From NCBI RefSeq assembly GCF_001422985.1, contig NZ_LMNL01000012.1:437096-501095 (forward strand): 64,000 nt of DNA, read 5' to 3'. Source of the stretch: Methylobacterium sp. Leaf117. GTDB taxonomy: Bacteria > Pseudomonadota > Alphaproteobacteria > Rhizobiales > Beijerinckiaceae. Position 1 is the first letter of the stretch, and each line of letters opens with the position of its first letter. Below the pieces are notes generated by a model. The model was not told the DNA's origin, made no database searches, and saw only the letters and a list, made by a program, of their open reading frames with translations. Position numbers and translations under genes: made by a program. Below are positions 9,781-16,893 of the stretch, in pieces.

Positions 9781-9922
9781 GGGCAGGAGCTACCGAGCCG
9801 TAGGAGCGTTCAGACGCTGGGAATCCGCGCCGAACGCCTCCGACAGGTGAATCGTTGCCGGTCCGGGGTGCGCAGATCGCCCCACGGGTCAGCCTTGCTC
9901 GCGCGACCGCGGTGAAGGGATG

Positions 9923-9952
9923 GGATGCCGGGCTCTGGAGAGCCCGGCATCC
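9923..9952. terminator. Hairpin between convergent genes
   Basis: A near-perfect stem of 13 bp, GGATGCCGGGCTC paired with its complement around TGGA, lies between the convergent ThDP-enzyme and MDR-oxidoreductase genes, 6 bases from the stop of the latter. It could end transcription from both sides. The T-tract is absent. Confidence 0.5.
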
Positions 9953-9958
9953 GCGCCA

Positions 9959-10951
9959 TCAATCGAGCGTCAGGACGATCTTGCCGATCTGCTCGTTGGA
10001 TTCGAGGAATCGGGTCGCTTCCACGATCTGGTCGAACGGGAAGGTCCGCGACACCAGCGGATTGAGCTTACCGCTTTCCAGTCCTTCGATGATGAAGGCC
10101 TTCGCACGGGCAAGCGCCTCGTCGTCGCTGACGATCTCGGTGTAGAGGTATCCCTTCAGGGTCAGGCTCTTGCCCAGAACGGCGAATTGCGGGAATGGCC
10201 CCTCGTCCGGGCTGAGGGCGCCATATTCCAGGAGGATGCCGCCCACGGCCATGACGTCGGCAAACTGCGCGATGGCAGGACCACCGATCGGATCGAACAC
10301 CACGCGGGCCCCCTTGCCGCCGGTGATGTCCTTCACGCGCGCCGCCAGGTTGCCCTCGTCCGTGGCGATCACATGATGCGCGCCGGCATCGAGCAGCGCC
10401 TGCGTCTTGGCGTTCGTGCGGGTGGTCGCGATCACCGTTGCGCCGACGCTGCGGGCGATCTGGAACGCAGCGATGCCGACGCTGCTCGACGCCGCCGATA
10501 CGATGACGACATCGCCGGCGGTGAGTTTCGCCTGATCGATGAGTGCGCCCCAGGCGGTGATGTACTGCATCCAGGATGCAGCCGCCTTCTCGAACGAAAG
10601 GGCGGCCGGATGCTTCACGACGTAGCGGGCGGGAATGTTGATGACCTCACCATAGGTGGGCCAACGCGACATATCGAGCGTCGGGATGACGCTGACGGCG
10701 TCGCCTTCGGCGAACCCGGACACGTCGCGGCCCATGGCCTTGACCGTACCGGCTGCTTCGTAGCCGAGTTGCGAGGGGAAGTTCGCTTCCTGCAGGTAAG
10801 CGCCTTTGCGGAACATCACCTCCGCACGGTTGAGGCCGATGGCTCGAACCGCAACCTGCACCTCATCGGCGGCAGGCCCGGGAACCTCAATGTCCTCGAT
10901 GCGCAGCACATCTGCGGAGCCGTATTCGTGAAAGCGTACAACGCGGGTCAT
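9959..10951 (-). CDS. Medium-chain reductase/zinc-independent quinone-oxidoreductase-like protein
   Basis: 330 residues. The N-terminal GroES-like domain has G-L-N-R-A-E-V near 53-59 and G-Y-E-A-A-G-T-V near 83; the Cys and His ligands for catalytic zinc are absent. The Rossmann half has V-S-A-A-S-S-S-V-G-I-A near 150, where NADPH binds, followed by A-T-T-R-T. This fits the QOR/enoyl-reductase-like branch of MDR proteins, which reduce quinones or activated alkenes. ATG 10951 is preceded by AAAGGAAA. It probably shares a transcript with the F420-reductase-like gene 35 bases upstream, and the HxlR gene is divergent to both, so electrophile-induced control is plausible. Confidence 0.85.
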   Translation of the reverse strand: MTRVVRFHEYGSADVLRIEDIEVPGPAADEVQVAVRAIGLNRAEVMFRKGAYLQEANFPSQLGYEAAGTVKAMGRDVSGFAEGDAVSVIPTLDMSRWPTYGEVINIPARYVVKHPAALSFEKAAASWMQYITAWGALIDQAKLTAGDVVIVSAASSSVGIAAFQIARSVGATVIATTRTNAKTQALLDAGAHHVIATDEGNLAARVKDITGGKGARVVFDPIGGPAIAQFADVMAVGGILLEYGALSPDEGPFPQFAVLGKSLTLKGYLYTEIVSDDEALARAKAFIIEGLESGKLNPLVSRTFPFDQIVEATRFLESNEQIGKIVLTLD

Positions 10952-10986
10952 AGGACGTTTCCTTTCGTGAATGCCCAGGTCAGGGG

Positions 10987-11733
10987 TCAGAGGCAGATTG
11001 CACGTGCGACGCGAACGCCGAACGCGGCATCCGGGTTGGTCTTGCCGTCGCCGACGCGCTCCTGAACCACCGCCACCACGAGGTCGCGCCGCTTGGGCAG
11101 GCGAGCCGCCTCAGCCGCTGCGAGCGCGCCCGGCATCTCTTCCCGCGTCAGGTCGGTGCAGTAGCCCGGCGCCCCAGGTTGCTGGCGCCAGGACTCTGCC
11201 AGAGACCCCGCATCGAAGGCGTCGAAGCCGGTCTCCTCCACGAGACGCATGCCCACGCGACGATCTTCCTCGCGGTCCGCCGCGACGGGGATGGCGATGC
11301 GTCCTGGGGTCCCGGATGGGGCGCCCTTCTCGGCCAACGAGCCTGAACCGATGGCGTTCCAGGCCTTGACGATGGGCCGGCCCAGTTGCTCGGAGACCCA
11401 GAGGCTCTCGACCTGGCCGGCCTCGATGGCGTCGATGGTCCCATCGCGCATCGGGTAGTAGTTCGAGGTGTCAATGATGACGGTCTTCTCGGGTATCGCC
11501 TGGATCAGAGGGGCGATCTTCTGAATGCCGGTCGGCGGGGTCGAGAGAATGACCACGTCGACATGCGCGACCGCATCCTGTGCCGTGACGGCGCGGGCGC
11601 CCGACGACAACACGTCGGCCCCGATGGTTTCAGGACCGCGTGAGTTGGCGACCTTCACATCGTGACCGGCCGCGCCGAGCTTCGTGGCCAGCGACTTCCC
11701 GATATGCCCGGTGCCGATGATGCCGATCTTCAT
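10987..11733 (-). CDS. NADPH-dependent F420 reductase-like oxidoreductase
   Basis: 248 residues from ATG 11733, where M-K-I-G-I-I-G-T-G-H-I-G gives the dinucleotide-binding GxGxxG at the N-terminus. Further features are N-S-R-G-P-E-T near 36 for the NADP phosphate, and V-V-I-L-S-T-P near 62. Despite the family name, homologues in organisms without F420 use other acceptors; no F420 biosynthesis genes are in the window, so the real substrate is open. It lies directly behind the divergent HxlR promoter and is the likely first gene of a two-gene unit with the MDR oxidoreductase. Confidence 0.8.
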   Translation of the reverse strand: MKIGIIGTGHIGKSLATKLGAAGHDVKVANSRGPETIGADVLSSGARAVTAQDAVAHVDVVILSTPPTGIQKIAPLIQAIPEKTVIIDTSNYYPMRDGTIDAIEAGQVESLWVSEQLGRPIVKAWNAIGSGSLAEKGAPSGTPGRIAIPVAADREEDRRVGMRLVEETGFDAFDAGSLAESWRQQPGAPGYCTDLTREEMPGALAAAEAARLPKRRDLVVAVVQERVGDGKTNPDAAFGVRVARAICL

Positions 11734-11779
11734 GCTGTGTTCCCTGAACGCATCCGTTGCGATGCAGCGGGAACTATGG

Positions 11780-11827
11780 GTAGGTAGAGGTAACAGCAAG
11801 TACCTACCAAAAGGTGGGTATCCCACC
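11780..11827. promoter_or_regulatory. Nested palindromes, candidate HxlR operator
   Basis: In the 105-base gap between the divergent reductase and hxlR genes, three overlapping symmetric elements can be read: GTAGGTA (11780-11786) against TACCTAC (11801-11807); TACCTACC (11801-11808) against GGTGGGTA (11813-11820), imperfect; and GGTGGG-TAT-CCCACC (11813-11827). The last touches the Shine-Dalgarno of hxlR, so a bound repressor would block its own gene. HxlR-family dimers commonly bind such inverted repeats; binding here is an inference. Confidence 0.55.
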
Positions 11828-11838
11828 TGGAGGTTAGT

Positions 11839-12225
11839 ATGAGTGTGGGACGCGATTGGTTCTGCGAGGACCCGAAGCAGCAGCTCGTGTGGGCGGCGGC
11901 GACCAGCGAGACCCTGCGGGTGCTGGAGGGCAAGTGGAAGATCGTCATCATCGTCCAGCTCTTCGCCGCGAAGGTTCCGCTACGGTTCTCGGAGCTGGAG
12001 AAGCGGATCGAAGGCGTGAACCAGAAGATGCTGATCCAACAGCTCAAGGAGTTGGAGAAGGACGGCATCGTGACCCGGACGGTCTACCCCCAGGTGCCGC
12101 CGAAGGTTGAGTATGCACTCAGCGAGATGGGCGTTGCGCTCGGGCCATCCATCGAGGCACTGATCGATTGGGCCCTCGCACGCCGGAAAGCGATGAGCGT
12201 CGCGGCCGCTGACATCGCCGGCTGA
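11839..12225 (+). CDS. HxlR-family winged-helix transcriptional regulator
   Basis: 128 residues. The winged helix-turn-helix runs from about residue 20 to 105: L-E-G-K-W-K-I-V-I (family signature), R-F-S-E-L-E-K-R-I, then Q-L-K-E-L-E-K-D-G-I-V and the wing. Cys9 sits at the position where redox-sensing family members (YodB/HypR type) have their reactive cysteine. GGAGG 5 bases before the ATG fixes the start. It most likely represses itself and the divergent oxidoreductase pair and is relieved by reactive aldehydes, quinones or oxidants; the ligand is inferred from the neighbours. Confidence 0.9.
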   Translation: MSVGRDWFCEDPKQQLVWAAATSETLRVLEGKWKIVIIVQLFAAKVPLRFSELEKRIEGVNQKMLIQQLKELEKDGIVTRTVYPQVPPKVEYALSEMGVALGPSIEALIDWALARRKAMSVAAADIAG

Positions 12226-12649
12226 TGCCATCGGCGCATGGATCAGCGTCCGCTTCGCGGTCGGGTGAACCCCGATATCCGCTGGACGACCGAACCGGGT
12301 CTCAGGCGGTCGGATGCTCTGCCACGGCTCGCTTCAGGCGCGCACCGAGGGGAGGGAGCGCAGCCGGCCAAGCCGTCAAGGCCCGCATGACGCCCATCGG
12401 GCTGGCAGGCGTCTGCCAGCCAAGCCTGCGGGCGCACGGTGTCATGCCGATAGCGCCCGCCATCGAGGACGATCCACGCGTCGAAGAGCCTTCGGCCGTC
12501 CGATGTCTTGAAGCGCAGGCCTTTCCGTCACGAAAGATCTTTCTCTGACCGACCGGGGTCAAATTCGTGGACATCGACGGGGGTCAAAGGATCAGGCTTA
12601 CGGCGTGCAACGATCGGACGTGCCCCGTCAAAGCACCAAGCTCGCCACG
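12226..12649. other. Gene-free spacer between hxlR and the PilZ gene
   Basis: No convincing gene. It holds a perfect 9-bp hairpin with a 4-base loop at 12400-12421 (GGCTGGCAG / CTGCCAGCC), perhaps a terminator between these convergent genes. On the minus strand a frame of about 95 codons (12243-12525) has protein-like stretches but no good start and an in-frame TGA upstream. At the right end lies the 22-bp duplication described separately. Confidence 0.5.
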
Positions 12650-12667
12650 TCAAAGCACCAAGCTCGC
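12628..12667. repeat. 22-bp duplication containing the PilZ-gene stop codon
   Basis: Two direct copies with a 22-base period: 12628-12645 and 12650-12667 share 18 identical bases, TCAAAGCACCAAGCTCGC. Read on the minus strand each encodes A-S-L-V-L followed by TGA, so the last codons and the stop of the PilZ gene exist twice; the outer copy is untranslated. Confidence 0.85.
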
Positions 12668-13300
12668 ATTGAACGTTTCGTCGCTGAACGGCAGGCGGAA
12701 GCGAATCGCGATGACGGTGTCCTCGACGCGGACCACGGTGGCGAAGCGCTTGCCGGCCGTCACGGCGGCGCCGACGATGGCGGCGGGGGTGGCGCGGAAG
12801 AGTTGGATCTTGGCGCCGGTCCTGGACAGGTCCAGAATTTCGCCGTGCAGCATTTCACCGGTTGTGATCGCGTCGTCGGCGAAGCGCACCTGCACCTCGC
12901 GGTGTTCCGGCACCAGGCGCAGGGCCTCGCGCTGCTCGGTGGTCCATCCGGCCCGGGTGGTCTTCCAGGCCAGCCGTGCGGTGATGCGCTTGCGGCGCTC
13001 CTCGTTGAGCGTCGGGTGCAGGGTCAGGCCGTCCGGGTTCCGCGCGGTGATCCGGCCGGGGACGGCGCCGATGCCGTCGAGATAGCACACCGCCTCGGCG
13101 AGCAGCTGGCCCGGGGCCTGGGTGAACACGGTCAGGGTTTGCAGATCGTTGGCCTGCGGATCATTGGCGTGTCGATCGTTGGCGTGTCGATCGTTTGGCT
13201 GCGGATCGTCGGCTTTCAACTCGGTGAACTGCGCCGTGCAGGCGAATTCGGGGCCGTCGGCGACCATGATGCGGCCGGACAGGATCGTGGGTGCGTCCAT
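12650..13300 (-). CDS. PilZ-domain protein with pentapeptide repeat insert
   Basis: 216 residues. The C-terminal PilZ domain (about 125-210) shows an R-x5-R basic pair (R128, R134) ahead of E-V-Q-V-R-F and D-L-S-R-T-G-A at 157-163, the family's (D/N)xSxxG motif that contacts cyclic di-GMP. The N-terminal ~110 residues look like a second, divergent beta-barrel. Residues 36-53 are an N-D-R-H-A type pentapeptide repeat made by a 15-bp tandem repeat. The GGDEF/EAL gene lies 212 bases upstream on the same strand, so this is a likely receiver of that enzyme's signal. The output is unknown. Confidence 0.85.
   Translation of the reverse strand: MDAPTILSGRIMVADGPEFACTAQFTELKADDPQPNDRHANDRHANDPQANDLQTLTVFTQAPGQLLAEAVCYLDGIGAVPGRITARNPDGLTLHPTLNEERRKRITARLAWKTTRAGWTTEQREALRLVPEHREVQVRFADDAITTGEMLHGEILDLSRTGAKIQLFRATPAAIVGAAVTAGKRFATVVRVEDTVIAIRFRLPFSDETFNASLVL
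13142..13200. repeat. 15-bp tandem repeat inside the PilZ gene
   Basis: About four imperfect 15-bp units of the type TTGGCGTGTCGATCG, two of them identical. The period is a multiple of three, so it adds residues (N-D-R-H-A, N-D-R-H-A, N-D-P-Q-A, N-D-L-Q-T) without a frameshift. It lies in a linker between the two predicted beta-barrels. Confidence 0.85.
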
Positions 13301-13512
13301 GGATCGGATGTCGCCAGAGGGGAGAATCGGGGCTCGGCCGCACCGGCCGGGATTTCTGGGGGAAATGAGACGCGTGCGAAAACCGAAAATCTAGCCGAAA
13401 TCTTGCCGGCGGTCCTATTTTCGAACCGGGTTTCCTGTTCTTGGGCCGGCGCTCATCAGGCGGGTCGTCCGACCGGTCACGATTCTGGTCCCGGTCAGGG
13501 GTGTAGCCCCGG

Positions 13513-15456
13513 TCACGCTGCGGCCCGGGCGCGGTCGGCCCGGAGGAAGTCCCGGGCGGCCTCGGGGGTGAGGGGCTGGCTGAACAGGAAGCCCTGCACT
13601 TCGCTGCAACCCTCGCCGCGGACGCGTTCGAGCTGCTCCGACGTCTCCACCCCCTCTGCCACGATGGCCATGCCGAGGCGGTCGCCGAGGCCGACCACCG
13701 CGCGCACGATGGCGGCGGCGTCCGGCTCGGCGATGTCGCGGATGAAGGTGCGGTCGATCTTGATCTCGTCGAACGGGAAGTGGCGCAGGTAGCTCAGCGA
13801 CGCGTATCCGGTGCCGAAATCATCGAGGGCGATCTTCACGCCCTGCGCCCGCAGGCGATGCAGCGTCGCCACCGCGGCCTCCGGGTCCTTCATCAGGGCG
13901 CTTTCGGTGACTTCGAGCCTGAGCCGGCTGGCCGACAGCCCGGCCGCGTCCAGCGCCTGCCGCACCGCCTGTTCGAGGCCGTCGCGCACCTGCACCGGCG
14001 ACACGTTGACGGCGACCCGGATCGCCTCGGGCCAGGCCATCGCCTCGCGGCAGGCCTCGATCAGGGCCCAGCTGCCGAGCGCCACGATCAGGCCGGTCTC
14101 CTCGGCCACCGGAATGAACTCGGCGGGCGCGATCACCCCGTGCTCGGGATGGCGCCAGCGCATCAGCGCCTCGCAGCCCGTGACCGTGTCGGTGGCGACG
14201 TCGACGACGGGCTGGTAGGCCAGGAAGAAGTCGCCGCGCCGGATCGCCTCCTTCATCTCGAAGGCCAGGCCCTGGCGCCGCGAATGGCGCGCGGCCAGGG
14301 CCGGGGCGAAGCGCCGATAGGTATCGCGCCCGAGGGTCTTGGCCTCGTAGAGCGCGATGTCGGCCCGGCGCAGCAGGGCATCGGCGCTGATGCGCTCGCG
14401 CCAGGCCAGGGCCGACCCGATGCCGACGCCGACCGCGACGCTCATGCCGTCGATCTCGATCGGCTCGCCGAGGGCCGCGATGATGCGGGCCGCCACCGCG
14501 TCGGCTTCCGCGAAACCGGCGGCCTCCTCTCCAAAACCGGCGGGAGTCTGTTCCAAACCGGCGGGACTCTGTTCCAGACCGGCGGCAGCCTGTTCCAAAC
14601 CGGTGGGACTCTGTTCCAGACCGGCGGGAGCCTGCAGCACCACCGCGAACTCGTCGCCGCCGAGGCGCGCCACGGTGTTGGACGCGCCCGCCGCCCGGCG
14701 CAGCCGCTCGGCCACCACGCAGAGCAGGCGGTCGCCGCCCTCGTGGCCGAGGGTGTCGTTGACCACCTTGAAGCCGTCGAGATCGCAGGCCAGCACCACC
14801 GCCGGATGCGGGCCGTGCTCGGCCTGCGCCACCGCCTGTTCGAGGCGCTGGCGGAACAGGCGGCGGTTCGGCAGCCCGGTGAGATCGTCGTGCAGGGCCA
14901 TGTGGGCGACCCGCGCCTCGGCCTCGCGCCGATGGGTGATGTCGATCTGGGTGCCGACCGCCCGCAGGGCGAGTCCCTGCGGATCGTGATCGACCACCCG
15001 CCCGCGGGTGAGCACCCAGACCGCGCTGCCGTCGCTGCACACCACGCGGTGCTCGCACTCGAAGGCGAGGGTGGCGCCCCGGATGTGCTCGATCATCACC
15101 GCGCTCAGGCGGTCGCGGTCGTCCGGATGGATGATGTGCTCCATCGGCTGACGCGTCTCGACGGTGTCGCCGGCATAGCCGAGCCGGGCGAGCCAGGCCC
15201 GCGACACCCAGATCCGCCCGGTGACGAAATCCCAGTCCCAGATCCCCTCGACGCCGCTGTCGAGGGCGAGGGCGAGCCCGTCCTGGCCCGGCCGCATCGG
15301 ACCTTCCCCGACGCGCGGGGCCGCCTCCGCCTCGCGCCCGAGCAGCCACGCCGACAGCCGCGGCGCCAGGGACCAGGCCGTGCTCATGGGCGGCGCCCTC
15401 CCGCGGTCGCTGTCGTCGTCGCGCACGCCTGCAAAACTCAGGACCCTGCCGGTCAT
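13513..15456 (-). CDS. PAS-GGDEF-EAL cyclic di-GMP turnover protein
   Basis: 647 residues from ATG 15456 (GAGGA upstream); ATG 15387 with AGGG upstream is an equal alternative. The order is PAS (about 50-165, W-D-W-D-F to I-T-H-R-R-E-A-E), GGDEF (about 175-345), EAL (about 380-640). The diguanylate cyclase signature G-G-D-E-F near 266 is intact, as are the phosphodiesterase motifs E-A-L-M-R near 429, D-D-F-G-T-G-Y near 542 and A-E-G-V-E-T. Both activities are therefore possible. A repeat insertion of about 35 residues follows the GGDEF strand pair. No TM helix: a cytoplasmic sensor. A PilZ gene follows on the same strand. Confidence 0.92.
   Translation of the reverse strand: MTGRVLSFAGVRDDDSDRGRAPPMSTAWSLAPRLSAWLLGREAEAAPRVGEGPMRPGQDGLALALDSGVEGIWDWDFVTGRIWVSRAWLARLGYAGDTVETRQPMEHIIHPDDRDRLSAVMIEHIRGATLAFECEHRVVCSDGSAVWVLTRGRVVDHDPQGLALRAVGTQIDITHRREAEARVAHMALHDDLTGLPNRRLFRQRLEQAVAQAEHGPHPAVVLACDLDGFKVVNDTLGHEGGDRLLCVVAERLRRAAGASNTVARLGGDEFAVVLQAPAGLEQSPTGLEQAAAGLEQSPAGLEQTPAGFGEEAAGFAEADAVAARIIAALGEPIEIDGMSVAVGVGIGSALAWRERISADALLRRADIALYEAKTLGRDTYRRFAPALAARHSRRQGLAFEMKEAIRRGDFFLAYQPVVDVATDTVTGCEALMRWRHPEHGVIAPAEFIPVAEETGLIVALGSWALIEACREAMAWPEAIRVAVNVSPVQVRDGLEQAVRQALDAAGLSASRLRLEVTESALMKDPEAAVATLHRLRAQGVKIALDDFGTGYASLSYLRHFPFDEIKIDRTFIRDIAEPDAAAIVRAVVGLGDRLGMAIVAEGVETSEQLERVRGEGCSEVQGFLFSQPLTPEAARDFLRADRARAAA
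14530..14640. repeat. 21-bp tandem repeat encoding heptads within the GGDEF domain
   Basis: Five to six units of 21 bp (core TCCAAACCGGCGGGACTCTG) run through the GGDEF/EAL gene. On the coding strand they give A-G-L-E-Q-S-P, T-G-L-E-Q-A-A, A-G-L-E-Q-S-P, A-G-L-E-Q-T-P and two decayed units, A-G-F-G-E-E-A and A-G-F-A-E-A-D. The array lies between the GGDEF beta-hairpin and the next helix, where relatives have only a short loop. Confidence 0.9.
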
Positions 15457-16149
15457 GCCGATGTCCTCGTCGGGTTTCTGGCCGAATTCATCGTTGACGT
15501 CGGCGCGCGCTCGGGCGGTCGTCCCGCCCCGCGCAGCGCATGGGGATTGCTGCCAAACGTGCCGCCATCCTGATCCCTCCCGGCAGGAGGACACCTGCAA
15601 CCCCAGGGGTTTATCCCGGCCATGAATTAAGGGTTCATGAAGCCGGCGAGCTTTTGCGGTCTTTCATTTTGTATTCGAGTGGTCCCAACTTTTTTTGTAT
15701 AACATATGTCGGACAATTTCCGGAGCCGGGGATGGACATACTTTGATCTATGACAAAAGGGTTTCTGAAATCCGTCCCGCCGTCGGGGCTTACTGTAGCT
15801 CACACAGGAACGTATCGTCACCTTTGATACAATTCCTGTTCAGCGGGCGAGGACCCGTGTCCGAAGACACGCGACCGATATCGACATCTGAGTTTCCGGG
15901 AGCACGACTTCCGACGGACTTGATCTCGGACGAGGCCGCACGACCGGAAGCTGTCCATCCCCACCGTGCGCAGGCGCCGAAGCTCCGTGACCGGGACGGG
16001 CGTCTCCACAACGCAGCCCGATGCAGCCGAATGCGCTTTCCCCCGTGGCGCGGGATGGTCTAAACCGGGACCCAGAGTAGAACATTTCCAAGGCGGTCGG
16101 CGGCAGGCAATGCCGGGCGCGCGGGGCCAGGATTCATCCAGGACACATC
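15457..16149. other. Long divergent promoter region, AT-rich core
   Basis: No gene is supported over about 690 bases between the divergent GGDEF/EAL gene and lutA. Bases 15620-15850 are strikingly AT-rich for this chromosome, with T7GTATAACATATG at about 15691-15708, and probably hold the promoters for both sides. Bases 15860-16149 return to high GC and contain only overlapping frames without ribosome sites or recognisable products. Confidence 0.6.
15707..15715. promoter_or_regulatory. Palindrome TGTCGGACA, candidate FCD/GntR-type operator
   Basis: TGTC-G-GACA with flanks A and A fits five of six fixed bases of the TNGTNNNACNA site known for LldR lactate regulators, and sits in the AT-rich promoter zone upstream of lutABC. 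No LldR/LutR gene is in the window and the distance to lutA is about 435 bases, so this is a weak inference. Confidence 0.3.
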
Positions 16150-16893
16150 ATGCGCATCGGACTGTTCGTGCCGTGCTACGTCGACGCCTTCGAGCCGGAG
16201 GTGGGCATCGCCACCCTGGAGTTGCTCGAGCGCTTCGGCCTCGACGTCCAGTATCCCTTCGACCAGACCTGCTGCGGCCAGCCGATGACCAACACCGGCT
16301 GCCACGCCGAGGCGGCCGCCACCGAGGCCCTGTTCGTCAAGAATTTCTCCGGGTTCGACTACGTGGTGGCCCCCTCCGGCTCCTGTGTGCATCAGGTGCG
16401 CGAGCATCTGACGGCGATTCCGCAGACCGACGCGGTCAAGGCGGTGCGGGCCAAGACCTTCGAGCTGGTCGAGTTCCTGCACGACATCCTCAAGGTCGAG
16501 GAATTTCCCTGGGCCGAGTTCCCCCACAAGGTCGGCTACCACGGCAATTGCAACGCGCTCCGGGGTATCCACCACGCCCGCCCGTCCGAGCTGAACGCGC
16601 CGTTCTTTTCCAAGCCCCTCGACCTCCTCAAGAAGGTCAAGGGCATCGAGATCGTGGCCCCGGCCCGGCCCGATGAATGCTGCGGCTTCGGCGGCACCTT
16701 CTCGGTGTTCGAGCCCGCCGTCTCGGCCAAGATGGGCTACGACAAGGTGGCGGACCACGCCCAGGCCGGGGCCGAATACGTGGTCTCGGCCGATTCCTCC
16801 TGCATGATGCACCAGAAGGGCTGCGCCGAACGCCTCGGCGTGCCGCTCAAGTACATCCACATCGCCCGCATCCTCAATGGAGCGACCGCATGA
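16150..16893 (+). CDS. lutA: L-lactate utilisation protein LutA (Fe-S, CCG-domain)
   Basis: 247 residues, the usual LutA/YkgE size. Two cysteine-rich CCG domains are complete: C-C-G-Q-P at C41-C42 and C-C-G-F-G-G at C177-C178, each with its upstream Cys (near C9 and C78) and downstream partner, as in the heterodisulfide-reductase-type Fe-S proteins. AGGA lies 6 bases before the ATG. With LutB and LutC it forms the iron-sulfur complex that oxidises L-lactate to pyruvate at the membrane. It overlaps lutB by ATGA (16890-16893), indicating translational coupling. Confidence 0.93.
   Translation: MRIGLFVPCYVDAFEPEVGIATLELLERFGLDVQYPFDQTCCGQPMTNTGCHAEAAATEALFVKNFSGFDYVVAPSGSCVHQVREHLTAIPQTDAVKAVRAKTFELVEFLHDILKVEEFPWAEFPHKVGYHGNCNALRGIHHARPSELNAPFFSKPLDLLKKVKGIEIVAPARPDECCGFGGTFSVFEPAVSAKMGYDKVADHAQAGAEYVVSADSSCMMHQKGCAERLGVPLKYIHIARILNGATA

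Noticed and set aside
12243..12525. Protein-like minus-strand frame in the hxlR-PilZ spacer
   Set aside because: Contains plausible stretches (R-L-F-D-A-W-I-V-L-D) but no start with ribosome site, an in-frame TGA, and no recognised family. Possibly decayed coding DNA; not enough for a pseudogene call.
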